Below are positions 1 to 11,108 of a stretch of 64,000 bases of DNA, in pieces. The stretch comes from Cladophialophora immunda (Eukaryota; Ascomycota; Eurotiomycetes; Chaetothyriales; Herpotrichiellaceae). Below the pieces are notes generated by a model that was not told where the DNA came from, did no database searches, and saw nothing but the letters and a program-made list of their open reading frames with translations. The position numbers and the translations under genes are program-made. Location: contig NW_015622542.1 of NCBI RefSeq assembly GCF_000835495.1, positions 1,634,485 through 1,698,484 of the forward strand, given 5' to 3'. The stretch's first letter is position 1, and every line of letters begins with the position of its first letter.

Positions 1-254
1 GGTCACGCGCACCGGGTCGCCTATCGACGAGAAGACCACGACAGCGCCCAAGTACTGCGTGTTCGCATCGTGGTCGGCCACAATGTCCTCTACTGGGAAG
101 CGCTGTCAAATAGGTAGCCAATTCAGAAAAAGTACAACTTACCGCGGGAAGGCTTTATATCCCCATTTCGTCCTCGAACCATGCACAGGATGCCTTTTCT
201 ACTGCTTTTTGGTCGTTCCATGAAATTGTTCCAGGTCTCTTCGTCACCAGCATC

Positions 255-2776
255 ATGAGTGAATGGACGCCACAGTTCTCTGGCAGAGCAGACATCCACT
301 TCAGTTTGAAAACCGAGAACCTACCAATCCTTGACTGGCCGAATACTAGAGAAGTTGCAGAGGAAGAGGGGGACGACGACGAGGAGGAAGAAGAAGAAGA
401 AGAAGAAGAAGAAGAAGATGAGGGAGAGGAAACTCAGAGCCAACCTGGTGAGGCTGATTCCGACCAGGACGCCCAAGAGCAAACCATCATTCGCCAAATC
501 CATGACTGCTTGCAGCCCGATGGTTGCCTTTTTATGGTAGACGCGCTTGACGGCTTTTGCCTAGGGACGGACCTTGCCTCGGTTCGGGCAGCCGCAACGG
601 ATGAGGCTCGGCGCCAAAGTGCATGGATATATGACCGGAGCACAAACGGAGGAGTCCCCCGTTCAAAGCCCGACACGGGTCGCTTAAGTCCCGCCCTTCT
701 CTTGGACCGTTTGAGCAAACCAGTAAGATTTCTGGGCTCTTTCCATCCGGCGATATCTGTAGAGACAATGTTTGATGCTGACCTATTCAGCGCTTTCCCA
801 GCGCCTTCGACAATTCACAGGCGTCGTCTGTTCGCCAAACGTCGGCCGGCGCAACAAATCAGGCTTCGATCCCCTCAGACCAAGACGCAAAGCCTCAAGA
901 CGAACTGGATGCAGAACGTCGATCAATGTACTGAAATCTCACCTTAACCAGACTGTATACAGGGCTCCATCGCTAACTACTGTCAGATTCATCCCCAATC
1001 TGAACCCCTCGTATATCTACGCCCTCCTCCGTACCGCCTCCATATACCAAGCCCCATCTCTCATCGAGGGCATGTACAAACACCTCATCTTTGAACCATT
1101 CTTTGGTTGGGAAACCACGGTGAGTCTCCCAGTGGAAAGTTCAATAGCACGTGCTTACCAGAACAGGGGCCAGAAGGACCTTGCGTATTACATATGGCGT
1201 TCCACCTGCCATATTACGTCTGTCAGAAGTCAAGTGTCCAACAGAGTGGCCAGCGCCAACATAAGGACAGGAGTCATCTGAGAAAATCGCAAGACGTCTC
1301 CTTCCTGGGTTGGAATGATTATGAATCGTCCATCTTTCTATATGAGGCTGTAATCTCTTGCATCATAATTGCCCCGAAAGATTGGACGTGGACCGCCTAC
1401 TGCTTTGCCGATTCTTTCTTCGAATCGGAAAATACCACCGAGTCAAAATATCAAGAAGAGCCACTCCCCGAAGGAAGTCGCAAGGATCCCTTCAGAAACG
1501 GCAGATTGATCAGCGATAATCAGTTCCATGACCCCAGAGTGTACTTTCTCGAGGTGTTGAAAGTTCGCCTGGAAGAGGTCTCTAGAGAATGGCGAATACT
1601 GGTGGAAATGTTCAGAGCGGGTATTGAAAACTACGCACAGGTGGGTGGTCTTTCCTTCCTTGTTTGATGAGAGATCCTCCTTCGGATGCTGCAAATCTCA
1701 AGAAACACAATGTTGTGGCCTTTGCCGAAGTCGGGTATGCAAACAAGCCTTGAAGGAGCCGCAAATGAATGTTCAATGGGACTCTTTCATTTACAAAGTG
1801 CTTCTTACTAACCTGTCGGAAAGAGTCACAACGCCTTGCTAGAGTCACACGGAAAGATATCTCGGAAAGCAACCCAAGAGCATGAGGAAAACGTCCGACG
1901 GGCCGAAAGTTTCGTTCTCCGAGTCAAGAGTCTCACAAGCAAGATGCTGCGCATGCTACTCGACACTGTTGAGGCTTGTGAGACGTTCTGTCGGGACCAC
2001 GCATCTGACTTCGAAAGGACCGCGGCATTGGCCAGGACACCTGCTTTGCTGCGCGCCGAAGCACAATTTCTGAAGGAATACAGGCAGTTGAAGAGGAAGC
2101 TTAAGTCCCTGGAAAAGAGCTGTGATGGCTTTGCTGACAATGTAAGTTGGTCCCTTTCATGCACGATATGGGTCTTATCACAGAGAAGGCGTATACACCT
2201 TGACTCCAAACTTGCCTTGTACTCACAAGTTCTCTAACATACAGCTGAAATCTCTCCAACAAGGCAAGGCGATCCAAGTCAGTAATTGCCAGAATGAGTT
2301 GGCACAACTGTCGGTGACCGCTATGGTAAGTCAACGAAGAACCCCCACACGGCAGAGAAAGGCTTCTAATGTTTCAGATCTTCATCTCGCCAATCGCACT
2401 TTCGGTAGGGTTTCTTTCCATGCAGAAAGAGATTATCCCTTTCCGGAGCCCGAATTTTGCCTCGTTCGTGTACATGATCATGATCTTTACGGTGTCGGGG
2501 GGGTTGATCTACTATTCGTCCGGATATCTCATGCAGCTGTACCGGTCACTCAACTTTTGGGCCCAGATAGCTCGTGTGGCTTCAATTGGAGGCGGGGCAG
2601 GCTATAACGGAGCAATAGAAGCGTCGCCCGATGTGCAAAGCGTCGAAAGCTCTCTTTCCGGGGCGGAGGCGACAAGCATCCACGAAGATGTGGAAAATGG
2701 AGGTCCTCCATCGGTCCCACGGGGAGGCATCTTCTTCCGTCTGCGCCGCGCCACAAACCTCCCCTGTGGAACATAG
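255..2776 (+). CDS. CorA-like two-helix membrane protein (5' end unresolved)
   Basis: Probable exons: up to 722, 791-927, 987-1119, 1167-1640, 1824-2141, 2245-2325 and 2378-2776; all junctions keep phase. The 723-790 intron has a GTAAGA donor and GCTGAC branch; the 928-986 intron has a CTAAC branch. From the ATG at 255 the product is about 670 residues. The same frame stays open back to 114 and reads like protein, so the true start is probably an exon further left, perhaps outside the window. Residues 40-60 are an Asp/Glu run coded by a GAN microsatellite (371-420). The C-terminus has a charged helical coil and then two hydrophobic segments (about 2378-2420 and 2455-2520), the arrangement of CorA Mg2+ channels. 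The GMN selectivity motif is absent (SMQ at that place), so ion transport is uncertain. Family placement is inferred; function is unknown. Confidence 0.72.
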
Positions 2777-3853
2777 ATACAATACACCTGGTGCGATGGT
2801 TTGCGTTTGTCATGAGGATGATGTGTTTGGAATAAATACCCTTGGATAGGACGGCAGCGCAGAAGCAATATCAAATGGAGCGTTCAAACATCGCAGCAAC
2901 CGCACTGGCAAATGTTGGCGGCTCAGCAAGTTGGTCAATAGCCGCACTAATGCACTGGCAACACCTTGTGCAGCAAATCGCAGCCCTGAGAACCGCCTCC
3001 TTTGCCCTGGGGGCTCTTCGCATACGGCAGCTCGACAACAACTTCGGCTGAGGTCCGGTTGGTCTTCGATCGCCTAGAGTACAGTAGCTGCTCCGAAGCG
3101 GGATGATTCGGAGCCAGTTGCCGGCGAGTTCTGGTTTGCACAACAACAAGCACTGCTGCTGGGCCAGAAAGAAAAATTTTCCCCCTTTGTCACTTGTCAC
3201 CTAGGTTGGGTTCGAGATGCTCAGTTTCGGCACTGGGAGTTCTGCTCCCGTGGGCCCGGCTGCGGACGAAAGGCACATGTGCGCCCAGGACAGCGATCAA
3301 CTGGGCCACAACGGTCGCGCGCCAGACTCTGACGCCCAGCCACAACCTCGTGTGAAGACGCGAAGGCCAACTCCACACCACAGAACATGTGGGGTACGAT
3401 GAAAGGGAGTCGCCGGCTAAAAACCTCTCGGAGCTGGAGGTGATAGGTGGCTGAGGCTCACACCCGCCGAGGTTGAAGCAACGCCTCGGAGGGTAAAGAA
3501 ACTTGGGCTAGTCTCACTGCAGCTGGGCATCTCGGGGCCCCCAAGAGAGCTTCACGGCCCTACAGCGCACATGATTTCGGATGACGAGAAGGGCGAGACG
3601 GATTCTGCGAACGGTCGGCTGTGAAAAAAGTTTGCCTTCATGGTGCTGTTCTGATATGCATGCGAGGCGTTGGCCGGCGTCTTGGTGCTCTCCACTCGCT
3701 GCCGGTCACAGGAAACACAAGAAATCCACAGCTCTCTCTCTCTTTTCAGGTGAACAACAACCCGGTTCAGCCCAGCTTCTTCGTTCCTTCGCACCCTCTC
3801 CCGCTTGATCGTCTCTAACCCAGGTCGCAACGCTCGAATTCACAGACGTAGCA
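2777..3853. other. Intergenic stretch without a supported gene
   Basis: I see only short, unrelated open frames here. The last 130 bases before the SET gene are pyrimidine-rich (CT run near 3731-3745 followed by TTTCAG), as expected for a promoter or an untranslated leader, possibly with a leader intron. Confidence 0.5.
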
Positions 3854-4456
3854 ATGGCTTCAGAAGAGGGCGCCCCGGCCACCTCAGCCTCATCTTCACG
3901 ACAACCAACCCATCCCTCCGTCATCCAGGTGGTGTACCGACCGGGCGACTTCAGCTCCTACAGCGTATCTACCACCACTCTCCCACCGGGGGCACTGATG
4001 GCCCGGCTCACCAGCCCGCCGCTGACGTTCGCGGACCACAAGCGCTGGTCCAGCGTGCAGGTGTCGGAGAACAAGCACGTCGAGCTGAACTGCGACTTCC
4101 TGTACATCAACCACAGCTGCGAGCCGAGCCTGGAGTTCCACGTCGTGCCGGACTCCGAGGAGCCCGTGATCGAAGTCCGGGTCGCGGCGCGCCGGGACGA
4201 AAACGGCAACCCCAGGGGCGTGGCGCCCGGCGACGTGCTGACCTTCTTCTACCCCAGCACCGAGTGGGAGATGGACCAGCCGTTCCAGTGCCACTGCGGG
4301 ACGCGGAGCTGCAAAGGGCGCATCAGCGGGGCCAAGGACTTGACGAGCGAACAGTTGCGAGGCTACTTCCTCAACGCCCACATCGAGGATCTCAGGAGCA
4401 TCCCGGCCGACGGCGAGGGCAGCAAGCCCAGTGCGCAGAGGCGCGGGGGTTGGTAG
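3854..4456 (+). CDS. Small SET/post-SET domain protein
   Basis: Intronless, 200 residues. Residues 65-138 carry the C-terminal half of a SET fold: NHSC at 86-89 (the pseudoknot motif that binds S-adenosylmethionine), then a hydrophobic LTFFYP strand at 129-134. A post-SET zinc motif follows with Cys146, Cys148 and Cys153. SET proteins usually methylate lysines, but the pre-SET region and the full N-terminal SET strands are missing. Short fungal SET proteins of this size are a recognised group whose substrates are mostly unknown. The start is the first ATG after the pyrimidine-rich leader. The gene is GC-rich compared with its flanks. The domain call is solid; methyltransferase activity is inference. 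Confidence 0.82.
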   Translation: MASEEGAPATSASSSRQPTHPSVIQVVYRPGDFSSYSVSTTTLPPGALMARLTSPPLTFADHKRWSSVQVSENKHVELNCDFLYINHSCEPSLEFHVVPDSEEPVIEVRVAARRDENGNPRGVAPGDVLTFFYPSTEWEMDQPFQCHCGTRSCKGRISGAKDLTSEQLRGYFLNAHIEDLRSIPADGEGSKPSAQRRGGW

Positions 4457-4460
4457 AGGG

Positions 4461-4477
4461 TATATATATATATATAT
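4461..4477. repeat. TA dinucleotide microsatellite
   Basis: About eight TA units lie four bases after the SET-protein stop codon, in the likely 3' untranslated region. Confidence 0.85.
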
Positions 4478-4478
4478 G

Positions 4479-5068
4479 TACTTCACGGAAAGCCGACGGA
4501 TGGGCTGGGGACCGTCCCAGGTTGAAGTGTTCCCGAGCGGGTTCCTCCCATCAAGGCGAAAAGCATATAAAAATTGTTGAACAGAACGCCTCGTAACGAT
4601 GGGATTGGCCCCGGCCGAACGCAATGCACGCCGGCGCCTCGATAATTGTAACTGCATTGAGAGACATGTCCGTCCGTGGCGACTGGAGTCGCGTTGATAT
4701 AACTCAAGAAATATGTAATGTCCTGTCTCAAGCCTGCCTGCATGCACGGCCGCTAGTAAATGCCCAATCGATCACTTTGGCTAGGGTACGAGTTTGGACG
4801 ATTCTTGGACTGGACATGCCGACTATTACCTAGGCAGGCCCCAAACGTAACCCCCCCAACGTCTGGTTCGAGGGTTTGACATGCCCGGCGTATCTACGAT
4901 ACAATACAATGCTGCGCGGGGTGGTGGCGCCGATGCGTCGTGACGTAATTGTGGCTGTCGGAGAGGGTTATGGGTCTCGCGGAGAGAGTCGGAGGAGGGG
5001 GTGGGTTCAGACGCCATCGTGGTGTCGGAGGCATCACTGATGATCCGGGGTCGCCAGGGCTGGATGGC
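4479..5068. other. Intergenic stretch, no gene seen
   Basis: The region lies between the converging SET gene and the zinc-finger regulator. No open frame here has family features or coding-like continuity. Confidence 0.45.
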
Positions 5069-5143
5069 ACCAGCATTGAATAGTACCAGCATTGAATAGT
5101 ACCAGCATTGAATAGTACCAGCATTGAATAGTACCAGCATTGT
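5069..5143. repeat. 16-bp minisatellite, 4.7 copies
   Basis: The unit ACCAGCATTGAATAGT repeats exactly at 5069, 5085, 5101 and 5117, with a partial fifth copy at 5133. The copies are identical, so the expansion is recent or still active. It lies 25 bases past the stop codon of the minus-strand regulator, in its 3' flank. The period is not a multiple of three, so it is not a protein repeat. Confidence 0.9.
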
Positions 5144-5167
5144 CTGGATCAATACCACTTGCACCGA

Positions 5168-7660
5168 TCAGTGAATCATGACCTTCTTGAACTCCGCAAT
5201 CAGCTCATTGACCTGCTGCATGCTGGTCTGGTCGTAACTCTGCAAGATCGGCTCAGGCGCGGCGGACGCGCTCAGCATCGTCGTGCCCGGCTCGCCGCCA
5301 TGGCGCGGCTTGTGCATCTGGCTCTGCGAGTTGATCCTGCCCACCACCACGCTCGTGAGCAGCCAGAACTCGGGGGCGTGGCGCACGAAACCCACGCGCT
5401 TCCACATGGTCTCGATGGTCATCCTGTCGTACGTGACCATCGCGTGCGGCGCGGAGTGGGAGAATTCGTCCGCGTAGATCTTCCAGATGTGCCGCCAGTT
5501 GTTCAGGGCGCTTTGGATAAACGTGAGCTGACCCTCGGCGCCGAACGAGTTGCGGTACTGGAAGACCAGCGTATGGATCGCTGGGGCACAGCCTATATTT
5601 TAGCAACCCGTTGCCATGTAATACTCCTGTTGTGTCGAAACAGGTGGAATTACTCACAGCATGTCAGCGCAAACAGATTGAGGGGCCCCAGATAGGCCAG
5701 TTCGCGACGCTTTTCGCGCGACAAGGTCTCGGTCCCGAGCGTCTCGACGGCGGCGCAGAACGTCGTTTGGGAGATGGCGTCCGCCCCGCTCATCCACAGC
5801 CGGATCTGGGCGGCGCATTCCTCGGCCGTGGGGGCCTGGAAGCACGCCTCGGGACAGGCCAGATTGTACATGGATTCCTTGACCATGATCCGAGGGGGGA
5901 GGTTGTTGAACATGACAAAGGCGACGTCGAATAGCCCGATCCAAAGAAACGTGCTGTACAGTGTCCGTTAGTCAGTTCCAGTGTCACATTGATGGTAATG
6001 CCCCAAGAGGGATGAGGCACATACCGAACCAGCTCTTCCCTGGCCACGAACTGTGCCCAGTCAAAATTGTTCCTCGGTAGACCATGAACCGAGTGCCTCG
6101 CATTGGACATGCCAATGTCTCGGGCCGCCTGTAAACAGGCCAGTCGGTTAGTTTTCGGCGCTGATATGTGTGTTGGGAAACTCACCGAGAGAACCGTGCT
6201 GAATCGATAGCGTCGGATGCGCCTTTTGCTGGCGTCGGTGCCCTCCCAGTTCTGGTAGAGGCAGACGTTGTAAGCCGCCTGGAGGGCCTGAAGCCGTGGC
6301 CTGTTCAACACGGGGTCGAACGGGAGACCATGGGACGAGGAAGGCAGATCGCCGCTGAAATCGATGTCCATGAAAGCCGCTTCCTCCACGCAGTTGAACC
6401 AGATCCTCGCGGCTTCGCTGTCTGCCGAATCGGGTGACAGACACGCACCTGGCAGCGTAAGCGCGCCAACCGCAATGTAGACGTTAGCATCAGGCACTCA
6501 CCAATCAACACCATTGACATCAGGAGGATCGTCCGGCACGAGACAGGGTCAAAGGTCGGTCGGTGGATGAAAGAGATGTTGGGATGCCAGCTAGCCCAGT
6601 ACAGCTCGAGGAACTTTCGGATATGGAAGGGCGAGAAGAACTGCAGGCAGGCATTCTCCGAGACGGCAGACCACGTCAGGGTGACGGTGCTGTTCCGCGG
6701 CTTCACAATGCAGGTCTCTTTGATGAGAACGACAACCTGGTGCACGGTCCAGCAGAGCGGGTCAGATAGCCACGCACTGGACAACGAGGCGGCTGCATTC
6801 GCCGGAGAGTAGAGGCTGGCTCCTTGTGGCACGCCGGAGGGGGACCATTCTGGCCGGCTCGAATTGCCAAAGCCACGGGTCGCGACCACGCTCTCGTCTG
6901 CGCCATTCGCGATAGTGTCGAGCTGCAGGAACTGGGCCACGACTTGCGCTCTCAACGCCGGGCTGCCACAGTCAAACGAGGATATAAAGCCCGTTCGGCT
7001 CGTGAACTCGTCCAGGAATACGAAGCATTTCTGGCCGCCATCGATGTGGCCGGTGACGTCCTCGTTAATCTGATGAGCTTCCTCGCTCAGGTTCAGAAAG
7101 TCCTCCCAACCGATTCCCGCATAGTCCAGCAGGCCGCAATCGGTCAAGTCTTCAAAAGTGAAGGCGGTCAAGTCTTCGAACGAAGTTTGCTCTGAAGTTC
7201 CCCACTCGGTTGTCTGCAGGGCAGAGCAGAATGGAGATTCGTCGGTGTTGAAGGTAAGTTGCACAGCCTCCTGCGGCACAAGCGGTGCTTCGGATTCCCC
7301 CAGGTTAGCTCGGAAAGAGTAACAACACTCGACCCCCCTCTTCTGGCAGTTTTGGCAGGGCTTTTGGGAGTCGCAACCCTTTTTCAGCCTGACGCATCGA
7401 TCGCACGACCGTCGCCTGGAAGCTGGAGAGGTAGGGCTGCTCGGGTTGGCGGTGCAGGATTGCAGGTGCCGCTTCAGCACATCACTGCGTTGGAAGGTGC
7501 TGTTGCATATGTGACAGCGATGACGACGTTCATTGTGATGAGATGCGGCGTGGCGGCGCAGATGGGCCTGTCGTTTGTAGGATCTCCAGCAGACTTCGCA
7601 GCGATAGGTCTCCGGTTGCTGCGCTTTTGGGCAAGACTTGTCAATCGGACTCGAAGCCAT
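5168..7660 (-). CDS. Transcription factor with C2H2 fingers plus Zn2Cys6 cluster
   Basis: Five exons on the minus strand: 7660-6502, 6448-6186, 6128-6025, 5953-5658, 5592-5168; 748 residues, all introns 53-71 nt. Residues 21-42 form a C2H2 finger. Residues 49-69 form a second finger whose last ligand is Cys (C2HC). A fungal Zn2Cys6 cluster follows at Cys86, 89, 96, 102, 105 and 112 with canonical spacing. The rest resembles the helical fungal-specific transcription factor domain (the stretch around residue 380 contains HPNISFIHRPTF). Proteins with both finger types are nuclear DNA-binding regulators, often of neighbouring metabolic genes. It is transcribed divergently from the P450 at 8329, which makes that gene a plausible target. 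The target sequence is unknown. Confidence 0.9.
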
Positions 7661-7811
7661 GATGCTCGAAAGAACATGGTAAAGGACCAGGTCGAGTTCC
7701 TCTCCGCCTGGGAGAGGTGAAGTGGGGTTCTAGAAATCTGGGGTTAGTTAGACTCTTGGTGAACGGAGCCCCTGGTATCGATACCCGAGGCATCAAACAG
7801 TATTAATACAG

Positions 7812-7829
7812 TACTAGTATTTGCTAGTA
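7812..7829. promoter_or_regulatory. Inverted repeat TACTAG-N6-CTAGTA
   Basis: A perfect 6-bp inverted repeat with a 6-bp spacer lies 152 bp upstream of the regulator's ATG. Zn2Cys6 proteins often bind short inverted half-sites as dimers, so it could be an operator. AT-rich DNA makes chance repeats common, so this is only a candidate. Confidence 0.3.
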
Positions 7830-8156
7830 TTGTCAACATGTCAAAGTACTCTGTATTATCATACTTCCCAACGTATTTATTATAGTCAAAACGGCAAAGG
7901 GCCGTGATTATTGTAGCATCGGTCCAATCTAATCGAGAGCCAGTAATAATACTGAGCTTCTGGGTATTCGATCGAAAGTCGTCCTAAACGGATGAGAGTC
8001 GAAACCTGTACGTTTTGCTACTTCCTGCCGGTGGTTTTGTCACATCGCGTATCGGAGCTAGTAGGAACAATTGGCGGTGGAGGTGTTAGCCCTGCCGATG
8101 TCTATACGGGCCTCTCTACCCCCAGATGGGTGCCCCAGAACATTAGGACATGGGAA

Positions 8157-8194
8157 CGGGGAGGCAAGGGGAAGAGGGGGGCGGCGGGGGGGGA
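8157..8194 (+). promoter_or_regulatory. G-run cluster with G-quadruplex potential
   Basis: Four or more runs of at least four G are separated by short loops on the plus strand, about 140 bp before the P450 start. The sequence fits the usual G4 rule (four G-tracts, loops under 7 nt). No functional evidence is available. Confidence 0.4.
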
Positions 8195-8328
8195 ATTCCG
8201 GGGTATTGCTAGTTTGGTCTGGAACAGGAGTGCTTGCAAGCCAGCTGTGTATATGGCGTCGGAGAGTGTGGGTAAGAGACCAGTTTGGATGGGGTATCAG
8301 AGACTTTATTAACAACCAGCTACTGCCC

Positions 8329-10065
8329 ATGCCCGAGATGCCTCTAGAGCCAACATCTGCAACGATGATTGTCGAACATATCTCAACTTGCACTTCATAC
8401 TTGACCAACTGGACTTTGATCGCGGCTCTGCCGGTCATTGCCTGGCTGGGCTCTGTGGTGTATTCGCTCTATTTTCATCATTACGCTGATGTCCCGGGAC
8501 CCTTTTGGGCCAAGGTCTCGAGGCTTTGGCTTGCTGGACAGGTGTTGAAAGGCAACCTTGATATAGCCCAAAGAGAATTGCATCGTCAATATGGTAAGTT
8601 GGATTTGGGTTCACACACTAGACGCAAGCAAACTGACGTGGACCAGGCCCTATCGTCCGCATTGCTCCGAACGAAGTCTCAATATCAGACCCTGAGGCTG
8701 TGAAGATCATATACGCAGTCAACGCGGGCTTTACCAAGACCGACTTCTACACTCCCTTTGACAGTTACATATCGCCGACCAAGGATCTCTTCACCCAGAG
8801 AGACGAAAAGATCCATGCGCACAAACGCCGATTCGTCAACAATCTATACTCCCTGTCCAGCATTCTGGAGTCGGAACAATACATCGATGCTTGCACGGCC
8901 ACATTCATGGCTCGGCTTGAGGCCTTTGCCAGATCGGGCGAGACCATAGACCTTGGACAATGGCTCCAGATGTACGCCTTCGACGTCATCGGGGAGCTGT
9001 TCTTCGGCCAGGCATTTGGGTTCATGCAAAACTCCCATGACTACGGTGGCTACATCAATTCACTCGACATCCTTCTCCCTGCCGTGGCAACTGCTTGCGT
9101 CCTTCCTTCCTACGTCCGACCTCTCCAAGTCCTTGGGCATCTTCTCCCCTCGCTCCATGAAGCACTAGTGTGCTTCAACAGTATTGTGGTGGCTGCGAGG
9201 AATGCGGTGCGAAAGCGCGAGGACATGATGAGGGAAGGACAAGTCAAGCGGTGAGTAGGGTTGCTGATTTTCGTCGATGCGACAGGAGTAGGAAGCTCAT
9301 TATATCTCATGCTCAGGTCCGATCTCTTAGACAAGCTTTTCAACATCAGCACGAGCAAGCCAGAATTCACCATCCTCGACATCACGACAGAAGCTTGGGT
9401 GTCGATCTTCGCCGGCTCAGATACCACAGCGATAGCTATGCGTTCCATTCTGTATCACCTGATGAAATCGCCCGACACGTACGACAAGCTGATGGACGAG
9501 ATCGACATGGCCGATAAAGAAGGCAAGCTGAGTGATCCCGTCCGTTACAGTGAAGCGATGCAACTTCCGTATTTCAAGGCGTGCTGTAAAGAGGGCATGA
9601 GGATGCATCCGAGCGTGGGTATGTCCATGCCCAGGCATGTGCCAGACTCTGGGAAGACGATCGCGGGCCGATACTTTGCCCCCGGCAGCCGCGTCGGAGT
9701 CAACGCCGCCGTTCTACATTTCGATCAGAGCATTTTTGGCAAAGATGCCGAACAGTGGAATCCCGACCGGTGGTTCCAGCCAGGCGCGGAGCAAATGGAT
9801 CGCTACATGCTTCAGTTTGGTGGTGGTCCACGCACATGTGTTGGGAAAAATGTAAGTGGATATCCATTGGTGCTCCCTGTACGTGTGGATTTGCTGACGC
9901 GATTTGCTCTAGATCTCGCTTACCGAGATCCACAAGATGCTTCCTAACATGCTGCGACGGTACCGGCTTGAATTGGTCGCGCCAAAGAAGGAGTGGAAGA
10001 CCCATAACTTTTGGTTCAACAAGCAGACCGGGATCAATGTCAAAATAGTCAGGCGGGACGGTTGA
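8329..10065 (+). CDS. Cytochrome P450 monooxygenase (pisatin-demethylase-like)
   Basis: Exons 8329-8593, 8647-9250, 9317-9851 and 9913-10065; 518 residues, normal for fungal microsomal P450s. An N-terminal membrane anchor lies at about residues 20-45, followed by the PGP hinge (VPGPFW). The I-helix oxygen-activation motif AGSDTT is at 322-327, an ExxR motif (EGMR) near 380, and the heme loop FGGGPRTCVG has the thiolate Cys at 464. The open frame extends upstream of 8329 without a protein-like sequence; the ATG at 8329 is chosen because the anchor follows it directly. It would act at the ER with a P450 reductase. The general style resembles the large E-class group that includes pisatin demethylases; the substrate cannot be read from sequence. 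Confidence 0.93.
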
Positions 10066-10633
10066 TGTACAGTGATGTGGGAATGGACGTCTTTGTGCAT
10101 TTTGGCCCCGATCTTGATATTCCTGAAGATGGCAGTGTGCTGACGCACTTTTGGTCCCAATATTGGGTGTGCGAAGGAGAATTCTAACAGGAGCTTGGAG
10201 GGACGAAAGTAAGATAGGTGCAATATAAAGTATGCCCTCGCTAGTCCCATGCGATACTCCAAGACTGCACACTCATGAGCTCCAGGCTAGTTCCTAGACC
10301 ATCAGGTTCTTCCCTGTCCATAGAGAACAATCCTCTTGGCATACTTATGGACTACTCTTACTAGCCGGCACAGCGCAAAGAAGAAAATGCAACCGCAACA
10401 ATCATTTTCGGTGCTTGTGGACTAACAAGTATGTTTTTGCGTGAGAGCTAACGACAAGCAATGCACATTGCCCCTTCAGCCCCTCTTTGTTCTGAAATTC
10501 ACTTGCCAAATGTTTTATGTGGGTGGTTAAATAGCATCACGACAATCGCCCCAGTTCATTGAACAGTATAACACCATCCGCACGTAACGCTGCCTATTTA
10601 TTTGCTGAAGGCAAGTGTAGGCCCGTGGGCGTC
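10066..10633. other. Intergenic stretch between convergent genes
   Basis: 3' flanks of the P450 and of the RidA-like gene. No coding signal was seen. Confidence 0.5.
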
Positions 10634-11108
10634 CTACTTATCCAGAGCCACCACTTCAATCTCGACCCGCATATCGTCCATGCCGAGCCGCGTTACACCA
10701 ACACACGTCCAGATCGGCTGATGGTCCGGCATCCACTTGGCAAAGTTGCGCACCATCGCGCCCAGCGCTTCGTCGTTGAGGGGCACATGGTACGAGTTGA
10801 CGCGGAAGACCTGAGACCAGCCCTTCCCGCCCGCGTCTTTGAGGTTGAGGTCCACGTTGGCAAAGGCTTGGTCTATTTGAGCATTGATCTCCGTGTTGAT
10901 GACCCCGGTCTCGGGGTGCCAACCACCTAGCGAACGAAGTCAGCAAGCAAGCACACACACACACAACTCTCTGGGTGCCGAAACCGGGCTCTGTACCTTG
11001 GCCAGCGCATTCGATCCGATCGCCAACCCTTACCGCCTGGCTGTAGCGGTACTTCTCCTTGTTTTGCTGGCCGACGCCTTTGTAGGCATAGTACTGGAGC
11101 GACGACAT
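10634..11108 (-). CDS. RidA/YjgF/YER057c family protein
   Basis: Two exons, 11108-10997 and 10926-10634, joined in phase across a 70-nt intron; 134 residues, the usual length. The fold signature is seen in the segments YSQAVRVGDRIECAGQGG near residues 22-40, the DQAFANVDLNL helix, and the C-terminal strand MRVEIEVVAL. RidA proteins hydrolyse reactive enamine/imine intermediates or act in related small-molecule pathways; some family members do other reactions. It lies among amine- and acyl-CoA-metabolising genes, where imine scavenging would make sense next to an amine oxidase. That link is inference. The in-frame GTG at 11120 is upstream, but the first ATG is at 11108. Confidence 0.88.

Larger units (their letters stand above)
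7661..8328. promoter_or_regulatory. Divergent promoter between regulator and P450
   Basis: A 668-bp head-to-head spacer. The half near the regulator is AT-rich. The half near the P450 is G-rich on the plus strand. It holds the inverted repeat at 7812 and the G-runs at 8157, listed separately. No gene is seen in it. Confidence 0.55.

Noticed and set aside
1..310. Minus-strand protein-like reading, including an ELWRPFTHDAGDEETW segment and a GTAAGT/TTTGACAG splice pair
   Set aside because: The candidate intron is only about 39 nt, the two sides are not in phase, and the plus strand over the same bases is open and continuous with the CorA-like gene.
1107..1166. Direct continuation of frame across 1120-1166
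   Set aside because: Reading through leads to a stop at 1279-1281 and loses phase with the conserved downstream exon; a 47-nt intron with a GTGAGT donor explains it.
3200..3230. tRNA B-box-like GGTTCGAGA
   Set aside because: It does not match the full B-box, and no A-box or cloverleaf could be drawn around it.
8071..8328. N-terminal extension of the P450 frame
   Set aside because: The segment is G/R-rich, arises from the G-run tract and precedes the natural membrane-anchor start at 8329.
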